NCBI GenBank assembly: GCA_003024785.1
Contig: PUQB01000109.1
Coordinates: forward strand, 334,272 to 398,271
DNA length: 64,000 bases
Direction: 5' to 3'
Source: Selaginella tamariscina
Taxonomy: Eukaryota > Streptophyta > Lycopodiopsida > Selaginellales > Selaginellaceae
Shown here: positions 25,330-35,626 of the stretch, in pieces
How positions within the stretch are numbered: the first letter of the stretch is position 1
Layout: each line of letters starts with the position of its first letter
The notes under the pieces: model-generated
Seen by the model: only the letters and a program-made list of their open reading frames with translations
The model's database searches: none
Told to the model about the DNA's origin: nothing
Position numbers and translations under genes: made by a program

Positions 25330-28291
25330 TAAAATCGGAGCTGTCGTGAAGGCATCCTTGAGTGTTGTGAATGCATATTCCACCTTGTCGGACCAAGAGA
25401 ACACTCCTGTGCTCTTTGTGAGTTTCGTGAGTGGAAGTACACGCTTAGAGAAGTCCTATATGAAACGCATGTAGAAGTTTGCAAAGCTAAGGAAACATTG
25501 TACGTCTCGTACAGACTTGGGCCTCTCCACTCCGCGATAGTCTTCACCTTGTGCATGTCCATGGAAATGCCAGCAGGAGAGACGATGTAACCCAAAAACT
25601 TCACAGTATCCCTGTCGAAGAAACACTTCTCCAACTTCGCATATAGGCCATGCTCGCAAAGCCTCTGTAGGACTAGTCGTACATGCTTGTCATGAGCCCT
25701 GGTCCTTGGAGAAAATCAAAATGTCATCGAGGTAGATTACCACAAACTAGTCAAGAAGTCACAAAAGATGTCATTCACCATGTGTTGGAACACGACTGGG
25801 GCATTGGTAAGTCCGAAAGGCATCACTATGTATTCAAAGTGTCCATACCTTGTACGAAAGGCAGTCTTCCACTCATCGCTTGGACGAATCCGTATAAGAT
25901 TGTAAGCCCCTCATAAGTCGATCTTCATGAACACCTTTGCTCCTTGCAGTCGATCGAGAAGTTTTGGGATCAATAGCAACGGGTACCGGTTTCGAATGAT
26001 GACTTGATTCAAAACCTCTGTAGTCCACAACCAAACGTAAACTCCCATCTTTCTTCTTGACAAAGAAAATAGGTGCTTCTGCAGGGACTTTGAGTGATGA
26101 ATGAAGCCGGATGCTAAGTTTTCCTCGATGTACTGACGAAGAACCTCCAATTATGTAGGTGACAGTGCATAAATCGGTTCGAACGGTGGAGTCTTTCCTT
26201 TCACAAGATCGATAGGACAGTCGTAAGACCTGTGAACAGGAAGAACTGTAGCCTTGTGCTTGTTAAAAACGTTCTGAAAGGAGTGATATTTGGATGGCAA
26301 GGAAGAAAGAGGAAAAGAAGAAGGAACAGGAGAAGGAGATTGAAAAACAGGGGAATCAGTATAGGAAAGGTAGAAGAGGACGTAGAGTTACTTGGAAGGC
26401 AAAAAGATAAAAAGGAGCAGGATTAGTGGCAAATTCATGCATGGTAGTGGTAAGAATTCGGAGAGGAGAAGGAGATAGCTGTGATTGAAAAAGAGGAATG
26501 ATCTTGGGGGTGGAACAGAAAAAGAGTAATGAAAAGAGGCAGGATTGGTAAAACATGTGTGAATGTTGACAAGTGTACAGGATTGGAAGAATCCTGTACA
26601 GAAGTCGTGGATGCACAGGAGTGAGGAGAGCCTGTGAGTGTGCTGATAAACCAATAGGAGTTGGATCATGTTGAGGAGGAACCTTCGACACTGATATGGA
26701 TTGGAAGAACCCTGTACAAGAATCCGCGAACTTATAGGAGTGGAGAGAGCCTACGGATGTGCTGAGGAATTGACATGAGGTGAATCCTGTCGAGGAGGAG
26801 TCTTCAACACTGATATAGGAACAGGCACGGTCAATCCTGTAGCCTCAGATACTAAGGATGTATCCTGCACACAGGAAGGTACAGGATTGATCCTAGTTGC
26901 CGGAGAGGAAAACATGAGCATCCTAGACCTCCAGTCGATCTGAGGATTTGTAACAACGAACCATGGCATGCCCAAAATGATGAGAGTCGACCGAGTCTTG
27001 ATCAAGTTGAAGGAAATCGAACAGTTGAATGCGCCATGACTGCAAAAGAGAGGTTTGGTAGCATGGGTAATTGCACTAGAAGCAATCAGACGACCATTGG
27101 CCACCTTTATAAGAACTGCACGCTTCAACTTCACCACCAGAATGCCATGTTGAGTTGCAAAAGTTTCATCCATGAAGCATGCATTTGCACCAGTGTCTAA
27201 CAGGGCAAACTCCTTGAACTCTCGATTATTGAGATGAATGTGTACATGAAACTTGAATGATTGAATGGTATGAGCAGCACCAATGGAGCCTACACCTATG
27301 TCCAACTTCGTGGCTCCTAGACGAAGTGAACATTAAAGTTTTCTGACTGAACTTTAGCTTCAACTTCACGCGTCTTAAACTTCTTGTCTTTAATAGAACA
27401 TTCCGCCGCCTTGTGTCCTGCTTCACCATAATACAAACATAGATTCTCAATGCGGCGACGTTGCTTCTCAGCAGCGGAAAGTGAGCCACACTTGTATTTC
27501 TCAACCTCCATAGGAATTACTCCAGAAGGTGTCGCAGGAGTATGTACCACAGCTGCAGGATTGGTTTGCAGGAACTGCTGACGGGATTTTTCCTGACGAC
27601 GCTCGAACAAGTGGTTGTCGCAGCGAACGGCATGTTGCATGATATCTGCTAATGTTTGGGCATTTGGTAATGTAAGGAGAAGGTCCTTTCACGTCATTCC
27701 TCAACCCAAAACGGAAGTGTTCAATCAATGCAGTCTCATCCCATGAAATATTCATGCAAAGTTGCTGAAATTCGAATGCATAGACGGAAGCTGGTCGAGA
27801 TCCTTGTGTGAGCTTTCGTAACTTCGTGCATGCGGAACGGTACTTATCGGGATCTCAAAGCAAGCTTCAAAGGCAGCCACAAAACCTTCAAAGTCTTCCA
27901 TTAATGGGTCGTCACACTCCAGCAAAGGGGCAACCCAAGCCTGTGGAGATCCAACTAGTAGGAATGCCAAAAGGCCAACCTTTTGTGCATCAGTTGAGTA
28001 GTGGCGTGGTTGCATGCGGATCAAAAGCTTGATCTGATTCAGGAACCCTTAGAAATCGGCACAATTGCCATTGAACTTTTCCGGCATGCTGATCTTCGGC
28101 TCTGAAGAAGTATTCAATGGAGAGGAAACTACAGATGCTTGAGAGAGAGCCTGCGCAGTAGCCTTGGAGGATGCATCAGCAGCTGCATGTGCCGCGTTAG
28201 TGGAACCTTGCAGATCTGTGACTACTTGGCGCAAAGTGGCCAGCTTAAGTAATATTTGGTGCTTGCGTTGAAATTGCTCAAAATCGGCCAT
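25330..28291 (-). pseudogene. element A: gag, protease and reverse transcriptase
   Basis: ATG at 28291 ('MADFEQFQRKHQILLKLATL'). Gag includes 'VGLLAFLLVGSPQAWVAPLL' and, further on, a CCHC-like knuckle read as 'CLYYGEAGHKAAEC' (the first Cys of the usual CxxC is Tyr). The protease has 'ALLDTGANACFMDETFA' (about 27215-27165). A long Pro/Ser-rich linker follows (about 26900-26300). Reverse transcriptase pieces include 'ASGFIHHSKS', 'RYPLLLIPKLLDRL' and 'VKFLGYIVSPAGI'. About eight frame changes. The reading continues at 17975 across element B. Confidence 0.85.
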
Positions 28292-28373
28292 GATCTATGA
28301 AATAAAAAAGGAGGAAAACGAAGAGAAGAATCAAGGGAAAAAAAAGTAGCTGGAAATCGGAAAGTTATGAAAA

Positions 28374-28386
28374 CAGTTACTATCAA
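28374..28386 (-). promoter_or_regulatory. non-tRNA primer site of element A (self-priming candidate)
   Basis: Directly after the 5' LTR the minus strand reads 'GTTTGATAGTAACTG', with no TGG start. The complement of 13 of these bases lies inside the LTR at the expected RNA start (28582-28597 region), 3' of the TATA box at 28618-28625. See findings. Confidence 0.65.
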
Positions 28387-28388
28387 AC

Positions 28389-28849
28389 TGTTAAGCCACA
28401 ATCCAGAACAAGGAAGTGAACAAGATTCCGAGAACAAGGAAGCTTGACTTAGGAGCGGGACAAAGAACAGGACAAGGAGCAAGATAAGAACTAGGAACCA
28501 GGAACAAGACAAGAGCAGGAGGCAAGGAGTAAGACAAAACAAGAATAAGACAAGACAAGATTGATCGTAAAAAGACTGGTGTTGATAGTAACTGATTGTA
28601 CAACAATTAGGTCGGAGCTTTTATACTCACAACTCCAAGCTAATCTGGTCATGAGCTAAAAATAGTGACCCTTGTCCTTTAGGCATATCCTGTAGTATAT
28701 CCTATAGGCATATCCTGCAGGCATATCCTGTAGGTATATCCTATAGGCATATCCTATAGGAATATCTTGCAGGCATATCCTATAGGTATATCCTAGGCAT
28801 ATCATGTAACCCGTATCATGTATCTTACATCCTGTATCGGGTCGTGATA
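28389..28849 (-). repeat. 5' LTR of gypsy element A
   Basis: 461 bp, TGTCA-like start at 28849 and ..TTAACA end at 28389 on the minus strand. TATA box 'TATAAAAG' at 28618-28625 (minus). Confidence 0.9.
28618..28625 (-). promoter_or_regulatory. TATA box of LTR A
   Basis: 'TATAAAAG' on the minus strand. Counting about 28-32 bases downstream lands on 'AATCAGTTACTATCAA', the stretch complementary to the primer site. Confidence 0.7.
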
Positions 28850-29520
28850 GAAGGCTGCGAAGACAGGGTGGAAGCAAGTTGAGGAGGCTTGCCTAGTAAT
28901 AGCTGTGGGCCTTGACAAGCTACAAGAGAAGTACAGTGGCCTCCAACGGCTCTATGACTAACTCGGGCAAGATCAAGAGTGTGCCATAGCGAAGAAGGAG
29001 AGGCAAACCTATGAGCTCGGTACAAAGCTCGAGCAAAGGGAGAGGAAGCTCAAGGAAGCCCAAGAGAAGTTATTAGTAGTAAAAGAGAAAACTGTACCAA
29101 CTCACCACCCAACAAACCTATGATGGATCAAAAAGGGCCCATGCCGGTAGAGCAGTGGGCGATCGTCTTGTTCTAGCAAAACAAGGAGGAGGAGCACACA
29201 TGAGTAGCAGAAGCCCAACATGACTATCTATGAACCACCATCAAAGAGCTAAAGGAACACGCCAACAACAGGGCTAACTACTCGTGGTCAAGGAACAAGA
29301 GCTACAACACACGCGCAAGCAAGTTCAAAAGTTGGAGACACAACTAGCACATACCCATGAGCAACAGACAAGGGACAAGGCTAAGCTATAGGGGACTATC
29401 GAGATGTGGGATGCCACAATTGCTGCCCTAAAGCTGAAGTTGGTTGCAGTAAAGAACAAAGCCACCAGGTACTGCAAGCACTATGGTGTAGATTAGGGAG
29501 AAGGGGGACATGGCTTAAGG
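28850..29520 (+). pseudogene. decayed unidentified coiled-coil reading frame, right half
   Basis: Continues the frame interrupted at 15529. Pieces such as 'ECAIAKKERQTYELGTKLEQ' and 'RERKLKEAQEKLLVVKEK' form a clear coiled coil, with stops between pieces. Function unknown. Other candidates are a gag-like or a structural protein gene. Confidence 0.45.
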
Positions 29521-29550
29521 ACTTGCCAACAAGTAAGTCTGGGCATTTGG

Positions 29551-29575
29551 TTGATGGTGGTTTGACCACCATCAA
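29551..29575. repeat. 10-bp perfect palindrome with 5-base loop
   Basis: 'ttgatggtgg' and 'ccaccatcaa' around 'tttga'. It may be a remnant of an element end or a transcriptional hairpin. No further context. Confidence 0.7.
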
Positions 29576-30599
29576 ATGACCAATGGCATGAACGAGTGGC
29601 CATTAGAGGGAGGCCGAAAGGTACCCAGTCATATGGCAACTGACTAGTGGGGAGGTGCCACTTGGGCCTATGACTTAGTACCAGCCGACCAATTATTTAA
29701 GCATGAAGTAAGTAGTGAGCTGGGGTCCTTCTAGTCCATCTTTTTGTGTGCGTCTTGTTCTAGCCATCTCTAGGGAAGGAGCCACATTGTACTTCTAAGA
29801 GCAATATCGACACTAGCACTGCTAGAGGGGAGCTCTAGTCCACTAGTACATGGACCCTTGCAGCATCCAGGTAGAGACCACCATCACACATAGGTACATT
29901 CCAAAGTAACGGTTGGACTCAATTTGAAACCCCAAGATTGTGAAGAATGTGAATGGGAAAAAGGGTAAAGAATTTCTTAGCAATCACCTTTTGTTTTCTT
30001 TATTGTATCCTCTCAACTAATAAGGGGTGTGGCGTTAATGACGTTCTCTTGGTTGAGTTCTTGAGTGACTACTTCTACAGGGTTCTAGTCGACATAGAAC
30101 CCATGTCTTTCAAATTGGTGTTGTTGTCGTTTGCATTGGACTACAAATCTTTTTCTAATTCATGCACCTGTTGTGTCATTTCCTCGGCAAGCACCTACAT
30201 TGGTGTCAAGTATCTCTTCTCTAGGTTCTCGTCTAACAGTTGCTCATTTGTCTCCTTCTATCAAAACATAATCTTGGTCGGGGTTTAGCTTCTTCCTCCT
30301 CATCTGTTGACAAAACCACATCAAGGTCAAACCTTGTCACTTTTCGTAACTTTTTTGGTGTGTAACCTCTCTCTTATTTTATTCGCTTGGGTTTTTTACC
30401 CTTAGTCTCATTCTTTCATGCAAAAACCAGTATGAATAAGGTGCCCATGTATTAAGCCTTCTTGTTTGATTGTCCCCCATCACTTCGGTTTGTTGAACAT
30501 GCAATGAGACAAAGATGTTTAAGAGATTGATTACATATCCAATTCAAAATGAGCATATATTGAAATGATGAAGATGGATCATCAATCAACCATCTTCAA
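29576..30599. other. old decayed sequence, weak minus-strand coiled coil
   Basis: No recognisable gene. On the minus strand about 30300-29960 has hydrophilic pieces ('EKETNEQLLDENLEKRYL', 'EEMTQQVHELEKDL') separated by stops, like the coiled coil at 28.9-29.3 kb but on the other strand. The 110-codon plus-strand frame here is probably its shadow. Confidence 0.3.
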
Positions 30600-31170
30600 A
30601 ATGCAAGAAACACAATGGCCATTAATGAAAAGGTTCATTAGAAACCCACTCTTATGGGAGGAAACATTGTAGTAAGACATGAATGAATATGGTGCAGTAT
30701 CAATATGATTGTTGATGAACCGATTTATCTCACTAGCATCTTTGTAGCATATTTTGATCAAATAAATATGAATGTCGAGAAGGTTCACCAGCGAACCCAT
30801 CACAAGTGAGGAAACATTGTAGCTGGGCATGAATGTTATAGGTTTTTAATTGAAAGGGTTCATCAACAAACCTATTTGGTTCAAGACTAACATTATAGCA
30901 CTTTCGATCTTGTGATCGTGGATGATGTGAAAGTTCACTAGCAAACCTTCTTGTAAGAGAGAAATGTTGTAACAAGACATGAATGATCACATAGTTTTGA
31001 GGGGAAACTATGCATTTTTTATTAGAGAAACATGCATGTCAAGAAGGTTTGTTGGCAAACCCTCTCAAACTAAAGGAAACACTGTAGGTTCAATGGAGAA
31101 TCAACATAAATAAAAATCAAACCATATGCATATCGAGAAGGTTCGCTAGTGAACCCTCTTGAATGACTAG
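30600..31170. repeat. array of degenerate palindromic repeats
   Basis: Six copies of a palindrome close to GGTTCRCTAGYGAACC at about 30631, 30782, 30856, 30932, 31045 and 31140, spaced 75-150 bp. Between several of them lies 'gaggaaacattgtag' followed by 'gacatgaatga' variants. No coding frame. Confidence 0.75.
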
Positions 31171-31920
31171 GGCAAAAGACTCACTATATTTAGTGTTCAA
31201 CACTCAAAGTATGATGACACACCATAAACAAATTATACAAATTGATGATGAGCTCCTTTCTTTGCCACCATAGATTCTGAAGAAGAGACTAGTGTTCTTA
31301 AACATTAATGTCTTCGACATCTTGGTTCTTAGAGCCTCAATTGTTAATATGAGATTGATGATGTGGATCTAAATCTCACTGCCTTGGCCATGATTTATGA
31401 ATTCTATGAGGCAAACAGCTTAGTCATCCACATGGTGCATCAACCTCCTTAAGTGGACAAGCAATAAGATTTGGTAATGTGGTGTATTAACTCATATTTG
31501 ATGATTTCTCATGGTCTATTAAAAAGGGCAAACAGGGATCCTAAGTCATGGACCTTGAAACGAACTTCTCGACAATGACAAAAGCATTTTTTGTGCTATG
31601 CTATTGGTTCCTAGCCAAACATGGGAATGTCATAATTTTTGTAAAAGTGAAATGATGCAACTCATAACTCAACAAAAGTTCACCTACTACATGAATCTAT
31701 CTATTAAATGCCGACATAACTAGACTGGTTGGGAATTTGATGCCCAGGTTAATGTATGTTTAATATTGTCAATTATTCCTTTCACACCCATGGTTTAACC
31801 TCCATTGTCCTTGATGTCGAGGACATATACATCCACAATACGATTTAAAAGCACTCATAGAGACACATATGCACACATATACACACGCCAATGAGTAAGA
31901 CAACAGCTCGGATACCCATT

Positions 31921-31993
31921 TAATGGCCTCCTCTTGGGGCACTTTTTATCCACAGCACCGAGAATGAAAAAGCGTCCCAAGAGGAGGCCATTA
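31921..31993. other. 73-nt hairpin with 18-bp perfect stem
   Basis: Arms 'taatggcctcctcttggg' (31921-31938) and 'cccaagaggaggccatta' (31976-31993) are exact reverse complements. Pairing continues inward for about eight more pairs with one G-T and one A-C mismatch, leaving a 19-base loop. It stands in otherwise unstructured decayed DNA. It could be a small-RNA precursor or a foldback element remnant. Confidence 0.6.
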
Positions 31994-34740
31994 CATGAAG
32001 AACAACATTCAATGAATGATTATCTCATTATTTGGATGTCTTCTCATGTATAATACTAGTTTATATCTCCAACATGCAAATTGTGGTTTTGAACTTGTTT
32101 GGTGTTAATATGGAGAGAAGGTGAAATGGAACCAAATCCTTGATAAATACATTTCAGTGCCATTGTCATTTACACTAGATAGTAGATGGTTTTTACATAT
32201 AAAGCTTTAGTATATGATAATTACAGAAATTACTCATTTGATTAATTCATAAGAGATGAAAGATAAAAATCATAATGCAGTAGACAACGCCAGAATTTTA
32301 TTATTAAAATGTTCATGGGAACACAAGGTCTTGTGTTGTTATATGTAAAATTTGGAATGCTCAATGATATGGTAATAATATATTTTATTATGTAAAAGAA
32401 AACAATCATGGATTCTAGAGGGTGACGCTCTATACCATCCTAGAAGTACAAGAGAGCGTGAAGATGAAGAGGCAACAAGTAATAATAAAGATCTTTCCAA
32501 TGAAAATGTATAAGAACGATGTTGAAATGAAGCCAATCATAACTCATAAAGAGAAAAGAAACCACCTTTCTGTCGTAAATGAGGAAACAATGACCTAATA
32601 TCCAAAAGGAAGCGGGTTAAAGCTTGAGTAAGGTGAGAAGACACACCTCCCATCAACTCAAAAGCAAAAAAGAAAAACAATCACAGTATGACTAGTTAAG
32701 AAAGGACTCGGCTACAATCCAGAATGCATGTTGAACAATTAGAGCAGATGTCTAAGAGGATATGCAAGAAGACGTTTTGACAGCACCAACCAAAAAAAAG
32801 ACAACAACTAAGGGTGTTGATGAGGTTGCACCCATTGAAAAGGTTGATAGAGGAGAGGTAGACCTTCCAAGAAATTAGAAAATAAAAAAGTTTTTTTTCT
32901 TATTTATATTATTCTTTTTGAACATATGTATGATTCATTCTCGACGCTGAGGATTCAAGAATTATTTACGGAATGCAATTGTCATCTACAAAGATTCACC
33001 TCGAGACCAAGTGAAATGCCAATGATAAAATGTTGTATCACACATCCTTGGTGTTGAGGTCAATTTTATAGAGTCTAGAATATACTTTAAATAACTCCAT
33101 TTTTATTTCTTTTTAGGGTGAAGTGAAAATGATATTGTTGAGAAGGAATTAACTCTCATCTTTCTTGGCCATACATGGTGCATAGCCCTAAAGGCTACAG
33201 CACTGCTTAATCATGTGTATGTCCCATTCATGATACTAAGGATGGTGCATAATCTCAGAATGTTACAAGTTTTGCCTCATCCTAGTCTCAAAGATGGTGC
33301 ATGACCTCATCCTTGGTGTTGAGTATGGTGTATGGCCCTAGAGAACTTGCATACTTCTATAGCTATGCACAATCCTTGACATCGAGGATAGGTTATCATT
33401 AATTTGTAAAAGATAAAATTAAGTTACACAATGATTCATCCCACATCCTCAGTGTAAAAGGTTGTCGATTAGTTTTATGAAGTTGAAATGGGTTTCATAG
33501 GTACATCATTGTGCTTAGGTACATTCATCATGCTTGGTTGAATGCAAAAATTTATTTTAAACATGAAAAATAGTAACAACATAAGTAGAACTTATTTTTA
33601 TTCATTTTAAATATCATTTTATGTAAGCATTCTTTTTTTTACAAAAGAAAATATACTTGTGCAAAATTTAATTCACGATACAAAGCTTTGCCACATAATA
33701 TATTGCTGTAACAACATGTCCGTCTTTACACAAAGGATGATGTAGCAAATATTTCTACACATGATCATGTCCTTTGGCACGAAGGATGCACGCTATGACA
33801 TTGTACAAAGGTGTACTACAATTTGCAACATGCTCTTTAGACCATCCTTAAAATGAATTATAATGCATTTTTTCGAATGTACTTAACTAAATATCTTAGT
33901 CATATAACTTAAATTTAAGGTTAATATAATATTATTACAATGCAAAAGTTAGTATCTTATTAATAAATAAATTGAATGAACCAATTCAATTCCAGTTAGT
34001 CCCCAGAAGTGCTGCTCAATATATTGTAACATTGTATTTTCATTTTAAAATTGAAAATCAGCTAATATCTTAAACTAAATAATTAAAACATAAAAATTGA
34101 TGGCACATTTTAATGAGTCGACAAGCTTATATAGTTTTGTTCGCTGAAGTAACTATACGAGTGTGCAAAAGAGCTTTAAGTATGCCAAAGTGTTTACATT
34201 TCTTCTCTTAAAACTTTGAACTTCAACATTAATCTACAATTGTGAGAAAGAACATTATCACTATTAAATAAAGTAACTATAAAATTAGGATTAATTAAGA
34301 TACCTAAGAAATATCAAACACTAATTATAATACTTTAAAACTATTTAAAAATATGTTATCTTAGTTTAAGGATTCAAGTTAGTTATATGTTTAATACATA
34401 TTCCAATATAGAATTATTAAGATTATGTTGTTAATTTTGAGAATTAGAAGGATAAATACAACACTACTTCAATCTTTTAATATTATATTTTCTATATTAT
34501 TAATGATGATATTGAAAAGAATACCAAATAGATAATAACAAGCAAAATTATATTTTGTATATAATCTATAAATATGTTAGACTTTAAAATTAAATTATTA
34601 ATGGATGCTTTAATTTTGTTAGAAAGAGACTAAAATATATCAGTAATAATTTAATTTTAATGTTATGTATATAATTCAAATTATGTGTGAAATATGAAGT
34701 TTTAATTCACCATCGTAAGGAAAAATTATTTTCCACAAAC
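31994..34740. other. AT-rich spacer, no gene recognised
   Basis: No supported coding region. 33030-33380 has a loosely repeated phrase ('gatggtgcatgacctcatccttggtgttgag' in pieces), suggesting an old decayed repeat. The remainder is AT-rich. Confidence 0.5.
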
Positions 34741-34956
34741 CACAAAACTTTTGTAACTTCTTTCAATATAAATTATAATTTCTCAATATTAACTTCTTTT
34801 CACTATTCTAATGTTTAATTATCATTAAACCTTTATAATTAATTCTTCCTAACTTAAAATAAAATTATTATTGTGAAATAATTATTATAAAATAATTTTA
34901 ATAATATAAATGTATATTAATAATATAAAAATGAGAAAATTATACACAATTAAACG

Positions 34957-35546
34957 TTAACGCACCAGACGTGTGAAAGCAGCGATCACGATGAGGATCA
35001 AGACCGCTATTATGAGTGCGACCTGCACGTGAAACTTTCAACAAATTATTAAACTAAAAGTCAATCTTTACATACCACAAAGTCCTCCTTTTTCTTTGTT
35101 TTCCTGCCAAAGTTGAAATTATAATATATGTGTGTATATAAATTACATAATATATATATTTCATAGACTTGTAGTTAAAACTCTTTGAACAAAGTAAACA
35201 ATTACATCATTTGTTTATAGAAGTATTATATATACTTTATATATACAAAGTGTGTGGTGTATAAATGTAGAGTATAAAAGTAGAAATAATATGAAAGTAT
35301 TTATACTGTAAATAAAAATGGAATGGTATGAACACGTTCACATATGTACGTGAGCTCTTGTTTGCCAGTGGCTTTGGAAGCATAGAAAGTGATTCTCAAC
35401 TATAATAATTCCACGGGAATGGTCATATTTATATTACACATGTCGACACACGTACACACACACATTATGTTGATTGGCTCTTGCTTTTAGTGCCTTAAGT
35501 ATATATACTGGGAGAGAAAACCAAGATTATATAATAAAAACAAACT

Positions 35547-35626
<80 letters not shown>

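Larger units (their letters stand above)
15530..28849 (-). mobile_element. Ty3/gypsy chromovirus A, split by element B
   Basis: LTRs at 15530-16028 (3') and 28389-28849 (5') share TGT..ACA-type ends. Flanks 'ggagg' (15525-15529) and 'gaagg' (28850-28854) look like a 5-bp target duplication with one change. On the minus strand the order is gag, protease, reverse transcriptase, [element B], RNase H, integrase, chromodomain, polypurine tract 'AGGGAGGAGGTGC', 3' LTR. The gypsy order (integrase last) and chromodomain place it among the chromoviruses. Frameshifts and stops throughout mean it is not autonomous now. It inserted into the unidentified coiled-coil frame. Confidence 0.9.

Noticed and set aside
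29953..30288. 111-codon hydrophobic plus-strand gene
   Set aside because: No family resemblance, and the opposite strand shows a better though decayed coiled-coil pattern.
30600..31170. CRISPR-like array
   Set aside because: Palindromic repeats at irregular spacing in a plant nuclear region, without regular spacers or cas genes.
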